Below are positions 34,141 through 43,983 of a stretch of 64,000 nt of DNA, piece after piece. The stretch covers positions 124,001-188,000 of the forward strand of contig NZ_RKRK01000003.1 of assembly GCF_003815035.1 (NCBI RefSeq), read 5' to 3'. Every line of letters starts with the position of its first letter. Position 1 is the stretch's first letter. The notes beneath the pieces were generated by a model, which worked only from the letters and a program-made list of their open reading frames with translations, did not search any database and was not told the DNA's origin. Source of the stretch: Abyssicoccus albus. GTDB taxonomy: Bacteria; Bacillota; Bacilli; Staphylococcales; Abyssicoccaceae. A program made the position numbers and the translations under genes.

Positions 34141-34440
34141 GGGCTCTTGGCTATACGCCAATACGCCTTCCTTGAATTTGCCTATTCCCACGCTTTTCCT
34201 TTCCAGCATTTCTAAAGCTTCCTTTTTCATCTCATAGTATCTTGTCTTTCCGATAAACAGCTGAGGATAAACAACTTCATCACAGTATCTGGAACCATCG
34301 TTACGCCTCTTCATGTACTTTAATTCTATTAATTTCTGTTCAGCTGGATCAAGTGATTCCACTGCAAAAATTAATGTATCTAACCATTCGCTTGCTTGAA
34401 CAGATTTTAGTGCAAATTGCTCTGTTTTACTGTAATTAAG
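34129..34440 (-). pseudogene. ArpU-like phage regulator fragment fused to intron sequence
   Basis: Frame from about 34440 reads YSKTEQFALKSVQASEWLDT, LIFAVESLDPAEQKLIELKY and YCDEVVYPQLFIGKTRYYEM, matching the C-terminal sigma-like part of ArpU late-gene regulators of phages. The N-terminus is missing (stop upstream) and the last residues (GVLAYSQEPHLV) belong to the group II intron remnant, so this is a junction of two broken elements. Confidence 0.6.
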
Positions 34441-34587
34441 AATTGAAATAAAGACTAAATTATTAATTTTCTATTTGATAGAAAAAATATCTGGACTAAA
34501 GAGAAAATATGTAATGATTAGTATACATATTACCAAAATTGTAATAAAAAACATATTTAATTATAAGATTATTTGTCATTTCTATTA

Positions 34588-34626
34588 CAAAAAAGAAGCA
34601 CTCTCCAAAAAAGTTGGAAAGTGCTT
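34588..34626 (-). terminator. rpsI-type terminator at the far end of the island
   Basis: 13-bp stem with one mismatch (34596-34608 with 34614-34626), then TTCTTTTTTG on the minus strand. It has the same arm core (AGCACT...) and position relative to the rpsI end copy as the terminator at 40104-40138, so it is the displaced original rpsI terminator. Confidence 0.8.
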
Positions 34627-34640
34627 GTAATCGTTGATAC

Positions 34641-34697
34641 ATTAACATTTTGAGAACTGTGGTGAACGACGAGCGCCTTTAAGTCCTGATTTTTTAC
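34641..34697 (-). repeat. Displaced copy of the rpsI 3' end (island attachment site)
   Basis: 50 of 57 positions match 40227-40283, the 3' end of rpsI including its stop. Translated on the minus strand it gives [17 protein letters not shown], compared with [17 protein letters not shown] in rpsI. There is no rpsI gene attached, only this end, in the same orientation. This is the signature of integration of an element at the rpsI 3' end. Confidence 0.92.
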
Positions 34698-34864
34698 ATT
34701 CAAAAAACTTTAGGATTTCGTACAGTTGTATAAACTGTCGTATACGTTGATATTAAATAATCAAAAGGGACTCTTTTTTATTAAATCAATTATCTGTTCT
34801 TAAACTAAAGCACCAAATAGTTAAACAATGAAAAAGTTATCCTTTATGATTTAGATTTGCCAAT

Positions 34865-35482
34865 TCAAAAAAGAAATGAAATCAGAGCATTAAATGTTCC
34901 ATTTTCAAACAATATATAAATCCCTAACCCAATGAATACAATAGGTACAATCCAACGTTCATATTTCTCAATTTTTTCTGATATAAAATCTAAGGAAGCT
35001 AAGCGATAACTGACATAACATAAAACAGCAACCATAATCAAAAAGACAATAACAGCAATAAAGATTTCAGACATATTTAAGGTCGTGAAGTACGGTATAT
35101 AAATCGAAAAGTCATCCGCACTGGAAGCCAATACGATGAAAGTCATCGTCAAAAATAATTGATTAAATTTCCCAGAGGAGAATAAGGATAAAATACTACT
35201 TTCATCTTGCTCCTCTTCTCCTTTAATCCATATTTTCACACCTAAGTAAAGTGGTAAAAGTCCAAGTAGTCCGATAACCCATTGCTGCGGAATTAAATTC
35301 ACAATCCCCTGTGCAACTAAAAGACTTGCTCCTATCACAATTACAGTCCCTATATATTGTCCTATCCAAATATGTTTTACCTGACCTTTTTTTACTTGCG
35401 AAAACAAAAGAATTAATATGACGAGATAATCAATTCCTGTTGCTACATATACCGCAGCTGCAGTCAGTATCGTTGCGATCAT
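34865..35482 (-). CDS. cadD: Cadmium resistance transporter CadD
   Basis: 205 aa with five to six hydrophobic helices, matching CadD family length. N-terminal MIATILTAAAVYVATGIDYL and the conserved segment FIVLASSADDFSIYIPYFTT (near 115-134) with paired Asp residues are typical. CadD confers cadmium resistance in staphylococci, probably by efflux or binding at the membrane. It follows cadA by 78 bp in the same orientation within the rpsI island. Confidence 0.88.
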   Translation of the reverse strand: MIATILTAAAVYVATGIDYLVILILLFSQVKKGQVKHIWIGQYIGTVIVIGASLLVAQGIVNLIPQQWVIGLLGLLPLYLGVKIWIKGEEEQDESSILSLFSSGKFNQLFLTMTFIVLASSADDFSIYIPYFTTLNMSEIFIAVIVFLIMVAVLCYVSYRLASLDFISEKIEKYERWIVPIVFIGLGIYILFENGTFNALISFLF

Positions 35483-35560
35483 TTTTCCACCTCCAATATT
35501 TTAGGGTAGGACTTTTCTTCAAATTGAAAAGCCCTTCCGTAAATTTCACACATATAGTAC

Positions 35561-37969
35561 CTATTTATCCTTCACTCTCATCAGTCGTAAACTATTTAAT
35601 GCTACCAAAATAGTAGCTCCCATATCGGAGAGAATCGCAATCCAAAGGGTTAGCCAGCCTGGAATAACCAATAGTAAGGCAATTACTTTAATTCCGATAG
35701 CAAAAATGATGTTAGCTTTGATGATATTTAGCGTTTTTCGACTGAGTCTTACTGCAAATGGAAGTTTGCTTAAATCGTCTCCCATTAAGGCAATATCAGC
35801 TGTTTCGATTGCAGTATCTGTACCAGCACCGCCCATTGCTATTCCAACAGTGGATGCAGCAAGTGCAGGAGCATCATTAACGCCATCGCCAATCATAGCT
35901 ACGTTACCATGCTCCGATTGCATTTTTTTAATAAAATTTAATTTATCCTGTGGCATCAATTCGGATTGAATATCAGATACGCCTACGTGTGCACCAATTG
36001 CATTTGCGGTACCTTGATTATCACCAGTTAGCATTATTGTTTGCTTAATTCCTAACTGGTGAAGTTTTTGAATCACATTTTTGCTTGTTTCACGTACTTC
36101 ATCTGAAACGGCAATTACACCGAGGATTGTTTGTTCCGTTCCAATGATCATGGCTGTTTTTCCTTGATTTTGTAGGATTTTCACATTGTTTTCAAACTCA
36201 AGACTAAAATCGGAAACATTTAATTCCTTAAAAAGTCTGGGACTACCAATATAATAAGTTGTTCCGTTTACAACCCCTTTTATACCTCGCCCAGTAATCG
36301 AAGCGAAGTCTTCCACTTGCACATTCGAATAAGGAATATTATCTTGCTCAGCCCTCTGCATAATTGCTGAAGCAAGTGGATGTTGTGAACGATATTCTAA
36401 AGCTGTAATAATGGAAAATAGCTCTTTTTCTTCCACTTGATTATTTAATACTTTAAAATCTGTTACCGCAGGTACACCTTTTGTCAGTGTTCCTGTTTTA
36501 TCAAATGCGATTGACTTGATGGCTCCCAATTCCTCCAAATAGGCACCACCTTTAATCAACACACCTTTTTTAGCAGCATTTCCAATTGCCGAAACAATCG
36601 AAATTGGAGTAGAAATTACTAATGCACAAGGACACCCAACTACAAGTACTGCTAATCCTTGGTAAACCCATGTATCCCATCCTCCACCAAAGAATAAAGG
36701 TGGAACTACTGCAACCAAGGCTGCAATAACCATAATGATCGGAGTGTAATATTTTGCAAACTTATCTACGAATGCTTGGGCTGGAGCACGCTCCCCTTGT
36801 GCTTCTTCAACAAGATGAATGATTTTGGCAATGGTTGTATCCTCTACATATTTGGTGATTTTTACTTCAAGTAATCCCTCTTCGTTAAGCGTACCTGCAA
36901 ATACTTCATCATCTACTGTTTTGGAAACAGGGACTGATTCTCCTGTTATAGCTGCCTGATTGACAGCCGACAGGCCATTAACAACTAGCCCATCCATGGC
37001 AATTTTTTGCCCTGGCTTAACAATCATAATATCGCCTACAACAATATCATCTACATTGATCGTTATTTCCTGACCATTTCGTCTAACAAGTGCTTCTTTT
37101 GGGGCAATATCCATCAATGAACGAATGGACTGTCTTGCTCTGTCCATAGAGAAACGTTCCAGAGCTTCACTGATTGCAAATAGAATGACAACAATGGCCG
37201 CCTCTGCCCATTCACCAATGATGGCAGCTCCAATAACGGCAACTGTCATCAGGGTTTTCATGTCGAAATCAAAGCGTATCAAATTTTGAAAACCAACTTT
37301 AAATAGTGAATATCCGCCAATTACAATTGAACCTACAAATAACATGGAAGTTACGAGGTTATCTTCTCCATTTACAAAGTGAGAAAGGTAACCAAAAGCA
37401 ATTAGTAATGCGGCAAACAGTAATGTACTATGTTTTTTATAAAATGGTATTTTCTCTTCTTTTTGAACCTTGTTGTCCTCTCTGGTCTCTTTTGTCGTTT
37501 GATTCGCCAGTTTTTCAGGAAATACTTTAAGATTCTCGAAAGCACCTGCTTTTTCAAGATCTTCAACCGATGCATTTCCATATATATCAATTTTGGAAGC
37601 GCCAAAGTTCACTTTTGCATCCTGAACTCCAGCTAGTTGTTTTACATTTTTTTCAAACTTCCCAGCACAGTTTGCGCAGGAAAATCCCTCCACACGGTAA
37701 ACATTTTTATCTTCAACAGGTTCGACCCGTCTTCTTGATTTCTCTGGTACCACTTTAAGATTCTCGAAAGCACCAGCCTCTTCTAGTTCTTCAACGGTTA
37801 CATTTCCAACTACATCAATTTTAGAAGCTCCAAAATTGACTTTAGCATCCTGTACTCCTGGTAGTTGTTTTACATTTTTTTCGAATTTCCCTGCACAGTT
37901 TGCACAGGAGAAACCCTCCACACGATAAACATTTTTATCTTCTGTTAAGGTTTTTGCTGTATTATCCAA
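35561..37969 (-). CDS. cadA: Cadmium/zinc-exporting P-type ATPase CadA
   Basis: 802 aa. Two tandem N-terminal HMA domains, each with [15 protein letters not shown] (near 14 and 91), then eight membrane helices, actuator [10 protein letters not shown], metal motif [11 protein letters not shown], phosphorylation site [10 protein letters not shown], and [13 protein letters not shown]. This is the long staphylococcal CadA form; pI258-type CadA has one HMA. It pumps Cd, Zn and Pb out of the cell with ATP. It overlaps the cadC stop by 8 bp, so cadC-cadA-cadD form one operon controlled by CadC. Confidence 0.96.
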   Translation of the reverse strand: MDNTAKTLTEDKNVYRVEGFSCANCAGKFEKNVKQLPGVQDAKVNFGASKIDVVGNVTVEELEEAGAFENLKVVPEKSRRRVEPVEDKNVYRVEGFSCANCAGKFEKNVKQLAGVQDAKVNFGASKIDIYGNASVEDLEKAGAFENLKVFPEKLANQTTKETREDNKVQKEEKIPFYKKHSTLLFAALLIAFGYLSHFVNGEDNLVTSMLFVGSIVIGGYSLFKVGFQNLIRFDFDMKTLMTVAVIGAAIIGEWAEAAIVVILFAISEALERFSMDRARQSIRSLMDIAPKEALVRRNGQEITINVDDIVVGDIMIVKPGQKIAMDGLVVNGLSAVNQAAITGESVPVSKTVDDEVFAGTLNEEGLLEVKITKYVEDTTIAKIIHLVEEAQGERAPAQAFVDKFAKYYTPIIMVIAALVAVVPPLFFGGGWDTWVYQGLAVLVVGCPCALVISTPISIVSAIGNAAKKGVLIKGGAYLEELGAIKSIAFDKTGTLTKGVPAVTDFKVLNNQVEEKELFSIITALEYRSQHPLASAIMQRAEQDNIPYSNVQVEDFASITGRGIKGVVNGTTYYIGSPRLFKELNVSDFSLEFENNVKILQNQGKTAMIIGTEQTILGVIAVSDEVRETSKNVIQKLHQLGIKQTIMLTGDNQGTANAIGAHVGVSDIQSELMPQDKLNFIKKMQSEHGNVAMIGDGVNDAPALAASTVGIAMGGAGTDTAIETADIALMGDDLSKLPFAVRLSRKTLNIIKANIIFAIGIKVIALLLVIPGWLTLWIAILSDMGATILVALNSLRLMRVKDK

Positions 37970-38327
37970 TTTTCATAGCCTCCTTCTGATGCTCGATAGC
38001 TTTTTCTACGAGCTGTTTAACATGCTCATCATCCAGTGAATAATAGACTAATTTTCCTTCTTTGCGGTATGTTGCTATACCTAAATTTTTCAATAATCTT
38101 AAATGATGGGATGCCGTAGCCGTTGAAGATTCAATGATATTAGCTACATCACAAACACATAACTCTCCCTCTAAAGACAAAACATAAGCAATTTTAACTC
38201 TTGTATCATCTGATAGAGCCTTAAAAACTTTCGCTACATCCATAAGATTCTGTTTAGCAAGATCTTTTTTAGCCCTGTTTACCTTATCTTCATGAATACA
38301 GGTAACTTCACACATATCTTTTGTCAT
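37962..38327 (-). CDS. cadC: Metal-sensing ArsR/SmtB repressor CadC
   Basis: 121 aa, winged helix. The metal site is present: Cys7 and Cys11-like N-terminal residues in [11 protein letters not shown] and the helix-3 motif [10 protein letters not shown] (Cys-x-Cys). Recognition helix [19 protein letters not shown], wing [15 protein letters not shown]. CadC binds palindromes in its promoter and releases on Cd, Pb or Zn. Ribosome site AAGGAGGATAATT. The upstream region carries repeated operators. Confidence 0.95.
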   Translation of the reverse strand: MTKDMCEVTCIHEDKVNRAKKDLAKQNLMDVAKVFKALSDDTRVKIAYVLSLEGELCVCDVANIIESSTATASHHLRLLKNLGIATYRKEGKLVYYSLDDEHVKQLVEKAIEHQKEAMKIG

Positions 38328-38342
38328 AATTATCCTCCTTAT

Positions 38343-38516
38343 TCAAATGACTGTTTGTTTGATGATTATAATATAACCTACTATAAGCAAATAGTCAAAT
38401 GATTGTTTGATTGAGATTATAATATAACTTACTATAAACAAATAGTCAAATGATTGTTTGATTGAGATTATAATATAACCTACTATAAACAAATAGTCAA
38501 ATGATTGTTTGATTGA
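38343..38516 (-). promoter_or_regulatory. Triplicated cadC promoter-operator
   Basis: Three tandem units of 51-52 bp (TCAAAT at 38343, 38395, 38446 and 38497). On the minus strand each contains TTGACT, a 17-bp spacer and TATATT, so three promoters point at cadC. Between them lies the palindrome TCAAACAATCATTTGA, and a variant lies next to the ribosome site; these resemble CadC operators (TCAAATAAATATTTGA). The copy nearest cadC has diverged most. Confidence 0.85.
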
Positions 38517-38536
38517 GATGTAATTAATATTACAAT

Positions 38537-38574
38537 AAAAAGGATTGGTTTCTAATGTTAGAAACCAATCCTTT
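38537..38574. terminator. Bidirectional hairpin terminator
   Basis: 14-bp perfect stem (38542-38555 with 38558-38571) with A and T flanks, separating the cad promoter from the integrase remnant. The following 150 bp up to the integrase end (38728) contain nothing I recognise. Confidence 0.75.
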
Positions 38575-38727
38575 CGGAGATTTTAACCAAATTTTAAAGT
38601 ATCTTAAACATAACTGCCCGTTAGTTTAAGTAGACTTTATCACAAACTTTTTATAATCATTCAATAAAAGGTGATGTTAAACTTAGTCTCCATTAGTATA
38701 TGACTTTTCAGATCCATCTATTTGAAT

Positions 38728-39715
38728 TTACTGACCATGTAAAAATTCTCTTCCAGATTGTATTTGTTCTTCGATAAGATAATCCTCTAACTTTCCGTAT
38801 CTTGATGCTTGCGTCAAAGATATACCCAATCCTTCTACAAGTAGTTGAGGGCCAAAATTACTTGCTATTACATTAAAACAAGTAATCCTCAAAGCCTTAC
38901 GGGGTGAAACCAGATAAATCCTTTACCTTTCTCAATATGAAACGGTTATTAACAGGTTTATCCCCATAAATCATTGTTGAGTTGGAGCTTATTATTAAAT
39001 GTGTTTTATTATTTGCATTTTTAATATTCGTTCTTAATTTTGCATATTCATTTATCAATGTTATCTCGTCTTCAGATAAATAGACCGGCGGTCTATCCTT
39101 AAAATGAATCACCTTTCTATCTATATCTAAATCTGTCAGTTTAATTTCTTTAATCATCTTCGAAGATAAACCATGATAAAAACAGAAAGAGCTTAGTAGA
39201 CATTCTAAAGGTTGTTCAAAAAGATTACTTTTTATTGTTTTGGCTACTTTAATTTGTTCCTCAAAAGTTAAAGGCTCAATTGTTGGAGGTAATTCTCTAG
39301 ATTTAATATCTAAAATCGGTATATGCGTTATAATTCTTTTTCTTCTAGCTAATTTGAATAACACTAATAAATCCTTTCTTACAATTTCACGTTGTTTAGG
39401 TGTTAAACTAAGGAGAAATGTATGTATATCCACTTGTTGTACAGTATCCCCATGATGTAAGATGACTTTTATTCTCTTGAAGCCAACGCACTAATCGTAC
39501 AAAAATTTCCATATCCGTCTTTACGGTTAACAAAGATAATGGAGTTCTTGCTTGAAACTTTAATTGCCTCTTTCTTAATTCCATCCGTTCCTTAAAATAT
39601 ATTTCTAATAGACGCTTAAATCCGTTCGAGATTGTTTTTATTAACCTTGTTATACTTGAAAGAAGATTTTGGTCTTCATTAAAAGTAAGAAGATCTTCTT
39701 TTAATAAAAAGTTGA
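38728..39715 (-). pseudogene. Tyrosine-recombinase-like integrase of the rpsI island, frameshifted
   Basis: Three consecutive minus frames together give one protein: QARTPLSLLTVKTDMEIFVR (frame 1, to about 39440), VDIHTFLLSLTPKQREIVRK through LSSFCFYHGLSSKMIKEIKL (frame 2, to 38897), and KALRITCFNVIASNFGPQLL ending SLTQASRYGKLEDYLIEEQI (frame 3, stop at 38728-38730). The arrangement and the RYGKLE end with probable catalytic Tyr fit integrases of the tyrosine recombinase type. Two frameshifts (near 39445 and 38905) break it; the 5' end joins a GNAT fragment at about 39715. Its place beside rpsI marks it as the island integrase. Confidence 0.75.
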
Positions 39716-40050
39716 TTGAAAAAGACCAGACAATTGGTGTCATTGTATTGTTACCTACACGCCCTAACACATTAGAAATAATTAATATTGCGATTGATCC
39801 AAACTATCAAGGAAAAGGTTATGCTAAGAAGTTACTTAAATTTGCTATAAATAATACAAAAAACAAAGGGTTTAAACATATTGAAATCGGTACTGCTAAT
39901 TCAAGTATTAACCAGTTAGCTTTATATCAGAAGGTAGGATTCAGAATTAATTATATCGACAAAGATTTTTTCTTAAAAAACGATCATGATGAAATTTATG
40001 AAAATCATATACAAGCTATTGATATGATTAGACTTCATATGGATATTTAA
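39712..40050 (+). CDS. GNAT family acetyltransferase, probably 5'-truncated
   Basis: 112 aa. NTLEIINIAIDPNYQGKGYA and KKLLKFAINNTKNKGFKHIE form the acetyl-CoA-binding motif A with Q-x-x-G-x-A, then SINQLALYQKVGFRINYIDK. The first beta strands of a full GNAT domain (usually 150-170 aa) are lacking: coding starts at a TTG-like or ATT position just where the integrase remnant begins, with no ribosome site. It may have been the cargo or a flanking gene cut by rearrangement. Confidence 0.6.
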   Translation: MIEKDQTIGVIVLLPTRPNTLEIINIAIDPNYQGKGYAKKLLKFAINNTKNKGFKHIEIGTANSSINQLALYQKVGFRINYIDKDFFLKNDHDEIYENHIQAIDMIRLHMDI

Positions 40051-40103
40051 TAAATATATTTAGTCTTAATAACTATGAAGGGCATTAGTCATGAAAAGAT
40101 TAT

Positions 40104-40138
40104 AAAAAAGCACCTCTCGAATATTTTCGAGAAGTGCT
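40104..40138 (-). terminator. rpsI terminator
   Basis: 13-bp stem with one mismatch (40109-40121 with 40126-40138), followed on the minus strand by six Ts. It ends the rplM-rpsI transcript 90 bp past the stop. Confidence 0.85.
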
Positions 40139-40226
40139 ATAGACGTATCTTCAATTGAACACAAATTGCTGTCGCAATTTGCATACCAAATCTGTAAGCG
40201 AATAAACTCGCAACAGCTTTGGCAAT

Positions 40227-40283
40227 ATTAACGTTTTGAGAATTGTGGTGAACGACGTGCGCCTTTAAGACCTGGCTTCTTAC
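40227..40283 (-). repeat. Island attachment site inside the rpsI 3' end
   Basis: Matches 34641-34697 at 50 of 57 bases; longest identical blocks are TGTGGTGAACGACG and GCGCCTTTAAG (plus strand). The island between them is about 5.6 kb. Since the element supplies the present rpsI end, rpsI stays intact. Confidence 0.9.
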
Positions 40284-40620
40284 GTTCTTTCATACGTGGG
40301 TCACGTGTTAACATACCCGCACGCTTTAATACACCACGATGTTCAGGATCAGCTTGTAATAAAGCTCTTGCAATCCCATGACGAATCGCTTGTGCTTGAC
40401 CAGTGAATCCACCGCCGTGCACGTTTACGATTACATCGTAGTTTCCTTGAGTTTCTGTTAAATCAAATGGTTGATTTAAGTCTAAAATTAATGATTCAAA
40501 TGGTAAGTACTCACGTACGTCACGCTTGTTAACAGTGATGTTACCTTCACCAGGAACTAAGCGTACACGTGCTACTGAGCTCTTACGACGACCTGTACCT
40601 TTGTATTCTACTACTGCCAT
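40228..40620 (-). CDS. rpsI: 30S ribosomal protein S9
   Basis: 130 aa, full length. [20 protein letters not shown] at the start and [14 protein letters not shown] at the end, whose basic tail touches P-site tRNA. Follows rplM by 18 bp as in nearly all bacteria. Its last 19 codons were probably provided by the integrated island (see attachment sites), so the exact tail may come from a donor. Confidence 0.98.
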   Translation of the reverse strand: MAVVEYKGTGRRKSSVARVRLVPGEGNITVNKRDVREYLPFESLILDLNQPFDLTETQGNYDVIVNVHGGGFTGQAQAIRHGIARALLQADPEHRGVLKRAGMLTRDPRMKERKKPGLKGARRSPQFSKR

Positions 40621-40638
40621 AATGTGTACCCTCCTCTA

Positions 40639-41076
40639 TTAACCACGTAACTCGTAGTTTTCTGGTTTTTGTGCAGCGTGTGGATGCTCGCTACCCGCAT
40701 ATACGTATAATTTCTTCGCGATCGCTCTACCTAACTTGTTGTGAGGTAGCATTCCTTTAATAGAATTCTCTAATAAACGCTCAGGATTTTTCTCTCTTAA
40801 CTCACCTGCTGAGATTGATTTCAATCCACCTGGATGTTGAGAGTGACGATAGTACATTTTGTCCATCGCTTTATTTCCTGTAAATTCAATCTTATCCGCA
40901 TTAATGATGATGACATTGTCACCAGTATCAACGTGTGGTGTGAAAGTCACTTTATGCTTACCGCGTAAAAGTGCTGCCACTTCTGTAGACAAACGACCTA
41001 ACGTTTGACCTTCTGCATCAACAACGAACCATTTACGTTCGATGTTTGATTCATTCGCCATAAAAGTTTGACGCAT
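40639..41076 (-). CDS. rplM: 50S ribosomal protein L13
   Basis: 145 aa from the ATG at 41074-41076 ([20 protein letters not shown]); GGAGGAAT lies just upstream. Contains [16 protein letters not shown] and [17 protein letters not shown]. First gene of the rplM-rpsI operon, preceded by a structured leader. Confidence 0.98.
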   Translation of the reverse strand: MRQTFMANESNIERKWFVVDAEGQTLGRLSTEVAALLRGKHKVTFTPHVDTGDNVIIINADKIEFTGNKAMDKMYYRHSQHPGGLKSISAGELREKNPERLLENSIKGMLPHNKLGRAIAKKLYVYAGSEHPHAAQKPENYELRG

Positions 41077-41094
41077 GGTGTATTCCTCCTTCAA

Positions 41095-41223
41095 TTCCGT
41101 ACATTAAATGTATCGATTCATTCATTTTTTATTCAATTCGCTTGAGTCTTCGTTTCATATATCATGTTACACAATAAGTTTCCGGGGCTTATCGTGGGGT
41201 GATATAAAACAATACCGTTAACT
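41095..41223 (-). promoter_or_regulatory. Probable L13-type autoregulatory mRNA leader
   Basis: The untranslated leader of rplM contains AGTTAACGGTA, then CACCCCACGATAAGCCCCGG, and AAACTTATTGTGT, which can form a CACGATAAG/CTTATTGTG stem. This fits the L13 leader motif known upstream of rplM in Firmicutes, where L13 represses its own operon. I judge by motif and position, not by a covariance model. Confidence 0.65.
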
Positions 41224-41252
41224 ATCATATAATTTTTGACGGTTTTTGTCAA
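41224..41252 (-). promoter_or_regulatory. rplM-rpsI promoter
   Basis: Consensus TTGACA (41247-41252), 17 bp, TATGAT (41224-41229) on the minus strand. Confidence 0.85.
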
Positions 41253-41332
41253 TGAAATTTCGTATGTTTCTCATTAAAATTAAAAAGCAACATAACACCT
41301 ATTATAGCATAAATGTCATGTCGCTTTCGTCA

Positions 41333-42520
41333 TTATTTATTCAATTCATTCATAAAGCTTTCACCATATGATGGTTGCTTTACGCCAAAGTTATCAGCGA
41401 TTGTCATTGCGATATCACTAAATGTCTTAGACTGTCTAATTTTACCGTACTGTGTCGATTCAATCGACGGTGAATGAATGAGTAATGGTACATATTCTCT
41501 CGTATGGTCTGTTCCTGGTGCTGTTGGGTCGTTACCATGATCTGCTGTAATGATGAGTAAATCATCCTGCTCAAGGTGATTCATCAATTCTGGCAGTCGA
41601 TCATCGAATGCTTTCAACGCTTCCGCATATCCTTTCGGATCTCTTCGGTGACCGTATTTCGCATCAAAGTCGACAAGATTCGTAAAGCTAAGTCCTGTAA
41701 AAGGTTGCTTCATGACGTTCAATAATTGATCTACGCCGTCCATATTATCTTTCGTTCGGACAGATTGAGTGACCCCTTCACCGTCGAAGATATCATTAAT
41801 TTTACCGACTGCGATAACGTCTAATTGAGCATCTTTAAGCGCGTTCATCGTCGTCTCACCGAATGGTTTTAACGCGTAATCATGACGGTTTGATGTTCGT
41901 TCAAATTGCCCCGGTATTCCGATATAAGGTCGTGCGATAATTCGTCCGATCAAATATTTAGGATCTTTCGTAATTTCTCTGACATATTCACAGATTTCAT
42001 ACAGTTCATCCACTGGAATGACATCTTCATGGGCCGCAATTTGCAATACTGGATCTGCCGAAGTATAGACGATTAAATCACCAGTATTCAACTGATGCTC
42101 TCCCCATTCATCGATGATTTGTGTACCACTCGCTGGTCGATTTGCAACAACTTTGCGTCCTGTATGTTCTTCAATCTGCTTGATAAGATCATCCGGGAAT
42201 CCGTTCGGGTATACTTTGAATGGTTCTTGAATATTTAGTCCCATGAGCTCCCAATGGCCTGTCATCGTATCTTTACCAACAGACGACTCTTCCATCTTCG
42301 TATAAAAAGCGTTCGGTTCATCAACGGGTTTCACTGTTGGTAACGATTCAATATTACCTAAGCCAAGTTGTTCTAAGTTAGGGAGTTCTGTTGGTGTGTG
42401 CTCTAATATGTGCTTTAACGTATGACTGCCTTCATCATTGAAATCCTTCGCATCTGGTGCTTCTCCGATGCCGACTGAGTCTAGAACGATTAAATGGATA
42501 CGTTTAAATGAATATGTCAT
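41333..42520 (-). CDS. deoB: Phosphopentomutase DeoB
   Basis: 395 aa, normal length. Alkaline-phosphatase-fold metalloenzyme: [15 protein letters not shown] at residues 10-24, the phosphothreonine loop [10 protein letters not shown] near 82-91, and [20 protein letters not shown] near 325-344 with metal-binding Asp and His. It interconverts ribose- or deoxyribose-1-phosphate and the 5-phosphate. It overlaps the upstream pdp by 4 bp, so both are co-translated in a nucleoside-catabolism operon. Confidence 0.97.
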   Translation of the reverse strand: MTYSFKRIHLIVLDSVGIGEAPDAKDFNDEGSHTLKHILEHTPTELPNLEQLGLGNIESLPTVKPVDEPNAFYTKMEESSVGKDTMTGHWELMGLNIQEPFKVYPNGFPDDLIKQIEEHTGRKVVANRPASGTQIIDEWGEHQLNTGDLIVYTSADPVLQIAAHEDVIPVDELYEICEYVREITKDPKYLIGRIIARPYIGIPGQFERTSNRHDYALKPFGETTMNALKDAQLDVIAVGKINDIFDGEGVTQSVRTKDNMDGVDQLLNVMKQPFTGLSFTNLVDFDAKYGHRRDPKGYAEALKAFDDRLPELMNHLEQDDLLIITADHGNDPTAPGTDHTREYVPLLIHSPSIESTQYGKIRQSKTFSDIAMTIADNFGVKQPSYGESFMNELNK

Positions 42521-43833
42521 TGTGTAACATCCTTTCCTGTGATGACTTTATGAATGAGTGGGTATTCAATACGTTCATCATTGATCTTCACCGCATTCAA
42601 CACTTTCTCCTTCACCGCTTCAACGTCTTGTTGATTGGCATGTATCGTTGCGATAGATTCTCCAGCTTCTACTTGGTCACCAATCTTTTTGTGTAATACG
42701 ATGCCGACAGCAAGATCAATCACATCATCTTTTGTCGCTCGACCGGCACCTAAATGCATACTTGCAACACCGAGTTCATTCGCGATCAGTTCAGTAATGT
42801 AACCTGATGATTCAGCCGGTACATCGATTTGATACTGAGCGGTTGGTAATGTCGTTGGATTATCTACTTGCGATGGATTACCGCCTTGATTTTTTATAAA
42901 TGTTTTAAACGTTTCTAATGCTTTCTTCGATTCAATCGCTTCGATTAACATTTCACGGGCTTCTTCAATCGTTGAAGCTTTTTCACCGAGTACAACCATT
43001 CGACTGCCTAGTTCTAATACAAGTTCAGTCAAATCTTCAGGCCCATTGCCAGTCAATGTATCAATCGCTTCTTTCACTTCTAACGCATTACCAATTGCAT
43101 AACCGAGTGGTTGATTCATATCAGAGATAACCGCTTCCGTCGTACGTCCGATATGTTGACCGATAGAAACCATTGCTTTTGCTAGTTCAGAGGCACTTTC
43201 GATGTCTTTCATAAATGCACCTTTACCCACTTTAACATCGAGAACGATCCGTTCTGCACCTGATGCGATTTTTTTACTCATAATTGAAGAGGCAATTAAC
43301 GGAATTGAGTTCACAGTCGCTGTCACATCTCGAAGGGCGTATAATTTTTTATCCGCTGGTGTTAAATCACCTGATTGACCGATGACTGCAACTTTATCTC
43401 GATTGACGCAATCGATAAATGATTGTTGGTCTAACTCGATGTTGAAGCCTTCGAAAGACTCTAACTTATCTAATGTTCCACCGGTATGCCCTAACCCACG
43501 ACCACTCATCTTCGCAACTGGCACACCAACACTCGCAACTAATGGGGCCAGCACTAATGTCGTCGTATCTCCAACACCACCCGTTGAATGCTTATCCACT
43601 TTGATACCATCAATTTCAGAGAGATCGATTTCCTGTCCAGATAAGACCATCTGTCGTGTTAATTCACCACGTTCTTCATCATTCATATCTTGGAAAAATA
43701 TCGTCATTGCTAATGCAGATGCTTGATAATCTGGAATATCACCTTTCGAGTAACCTTGAACGAAAAACTCAATTTCTTCTGCCGACAATGCATGTCCATC
43801 ACGCTTTTTTTCAATAACATCAACCATTCTCAT
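42517..43833 (-). CDS. pdp: Pyrimidine-nucleoside phosphorylase
   Basis: 438 aa from the ATG at 43831-43833 ([20 protein letters not shown]), placed after GAGGAGGTTATGACA; upstream in-frame extension is untranslated. Signature [20 protein letters not shown] near 83-102 binds phosphate, [18 protein letters not shown] follows. Splits uridine, thymidine and deoxyuridine to base and sugar-1-phosphate, feeding DeoB and DeoC. Confidence 0.96.
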   Translation of the reverse strand: MRMVDVIEKKRDGHALSAEEIEFFVQGYSKGDIPDYQASALAMTIFFQDMNDEERGELTRQMVLSGQEIDLSEIDGIKVDKHSTGGVGDTTTLVLAPLVASVGVPVAKMSGRGLGHTGGTLDKLESFEGFNIELDQQSFIDCVNRDKVAVIGQSGDLTPADKKLYALRDVTATVNSIPLIASSIMSKKIASGAERIVLDVKVGKGAFMKDIESASELAKAMVSIGQHIGRTTEAVISDMNQPLGYAIGNALEVKEAIDTLTGNGPEDLTELVLELGSRMVVLGEKASTIEEAREMLIEAIESKKALETFKTFIKNQGGNPSQVDNPTTLPTAQYQIDVPAESSGYITELIANELGVASMHLGAGRATKDDVIDLAVGIVLHKKIGDQVEAGESIATIHANQQDVEAVKEKVLNAVKINDERIEYPLIHKVITGKDVTQ

Positions 43834-43983
43834 TGTCATAACCTCCTCGGTTGTTTTAATTATATTATACCTTAATTGATGATGATGTTCACTCGATGGT
43901 GATTGATTTAACAAACGCGATATTCTTATTAAATGCTGTTGACTAAAATTTTTTGGTTGGTCGTTTTGAGTTTCCTACTCAAT

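Noticed and set aside
34641-34697. A second small rpsI gene
   Set aside because: Only the last 19 codons are present without start or upstream coding sequence; best explained as an attachment-site duplicate.
38343-38516. A fifth member of the tandem palindrome family
   Set aside because: The 51-52-bp period is similar, but each unit is a promoter plus CadC operator with a clear function, and spacing is not exact.
39408-39770. Independent 120-aa gene
   Set aside because: Its C-terminal part continues into the next integrase frame after a frameshift, and its first residues are antisense to a GNAT gene.
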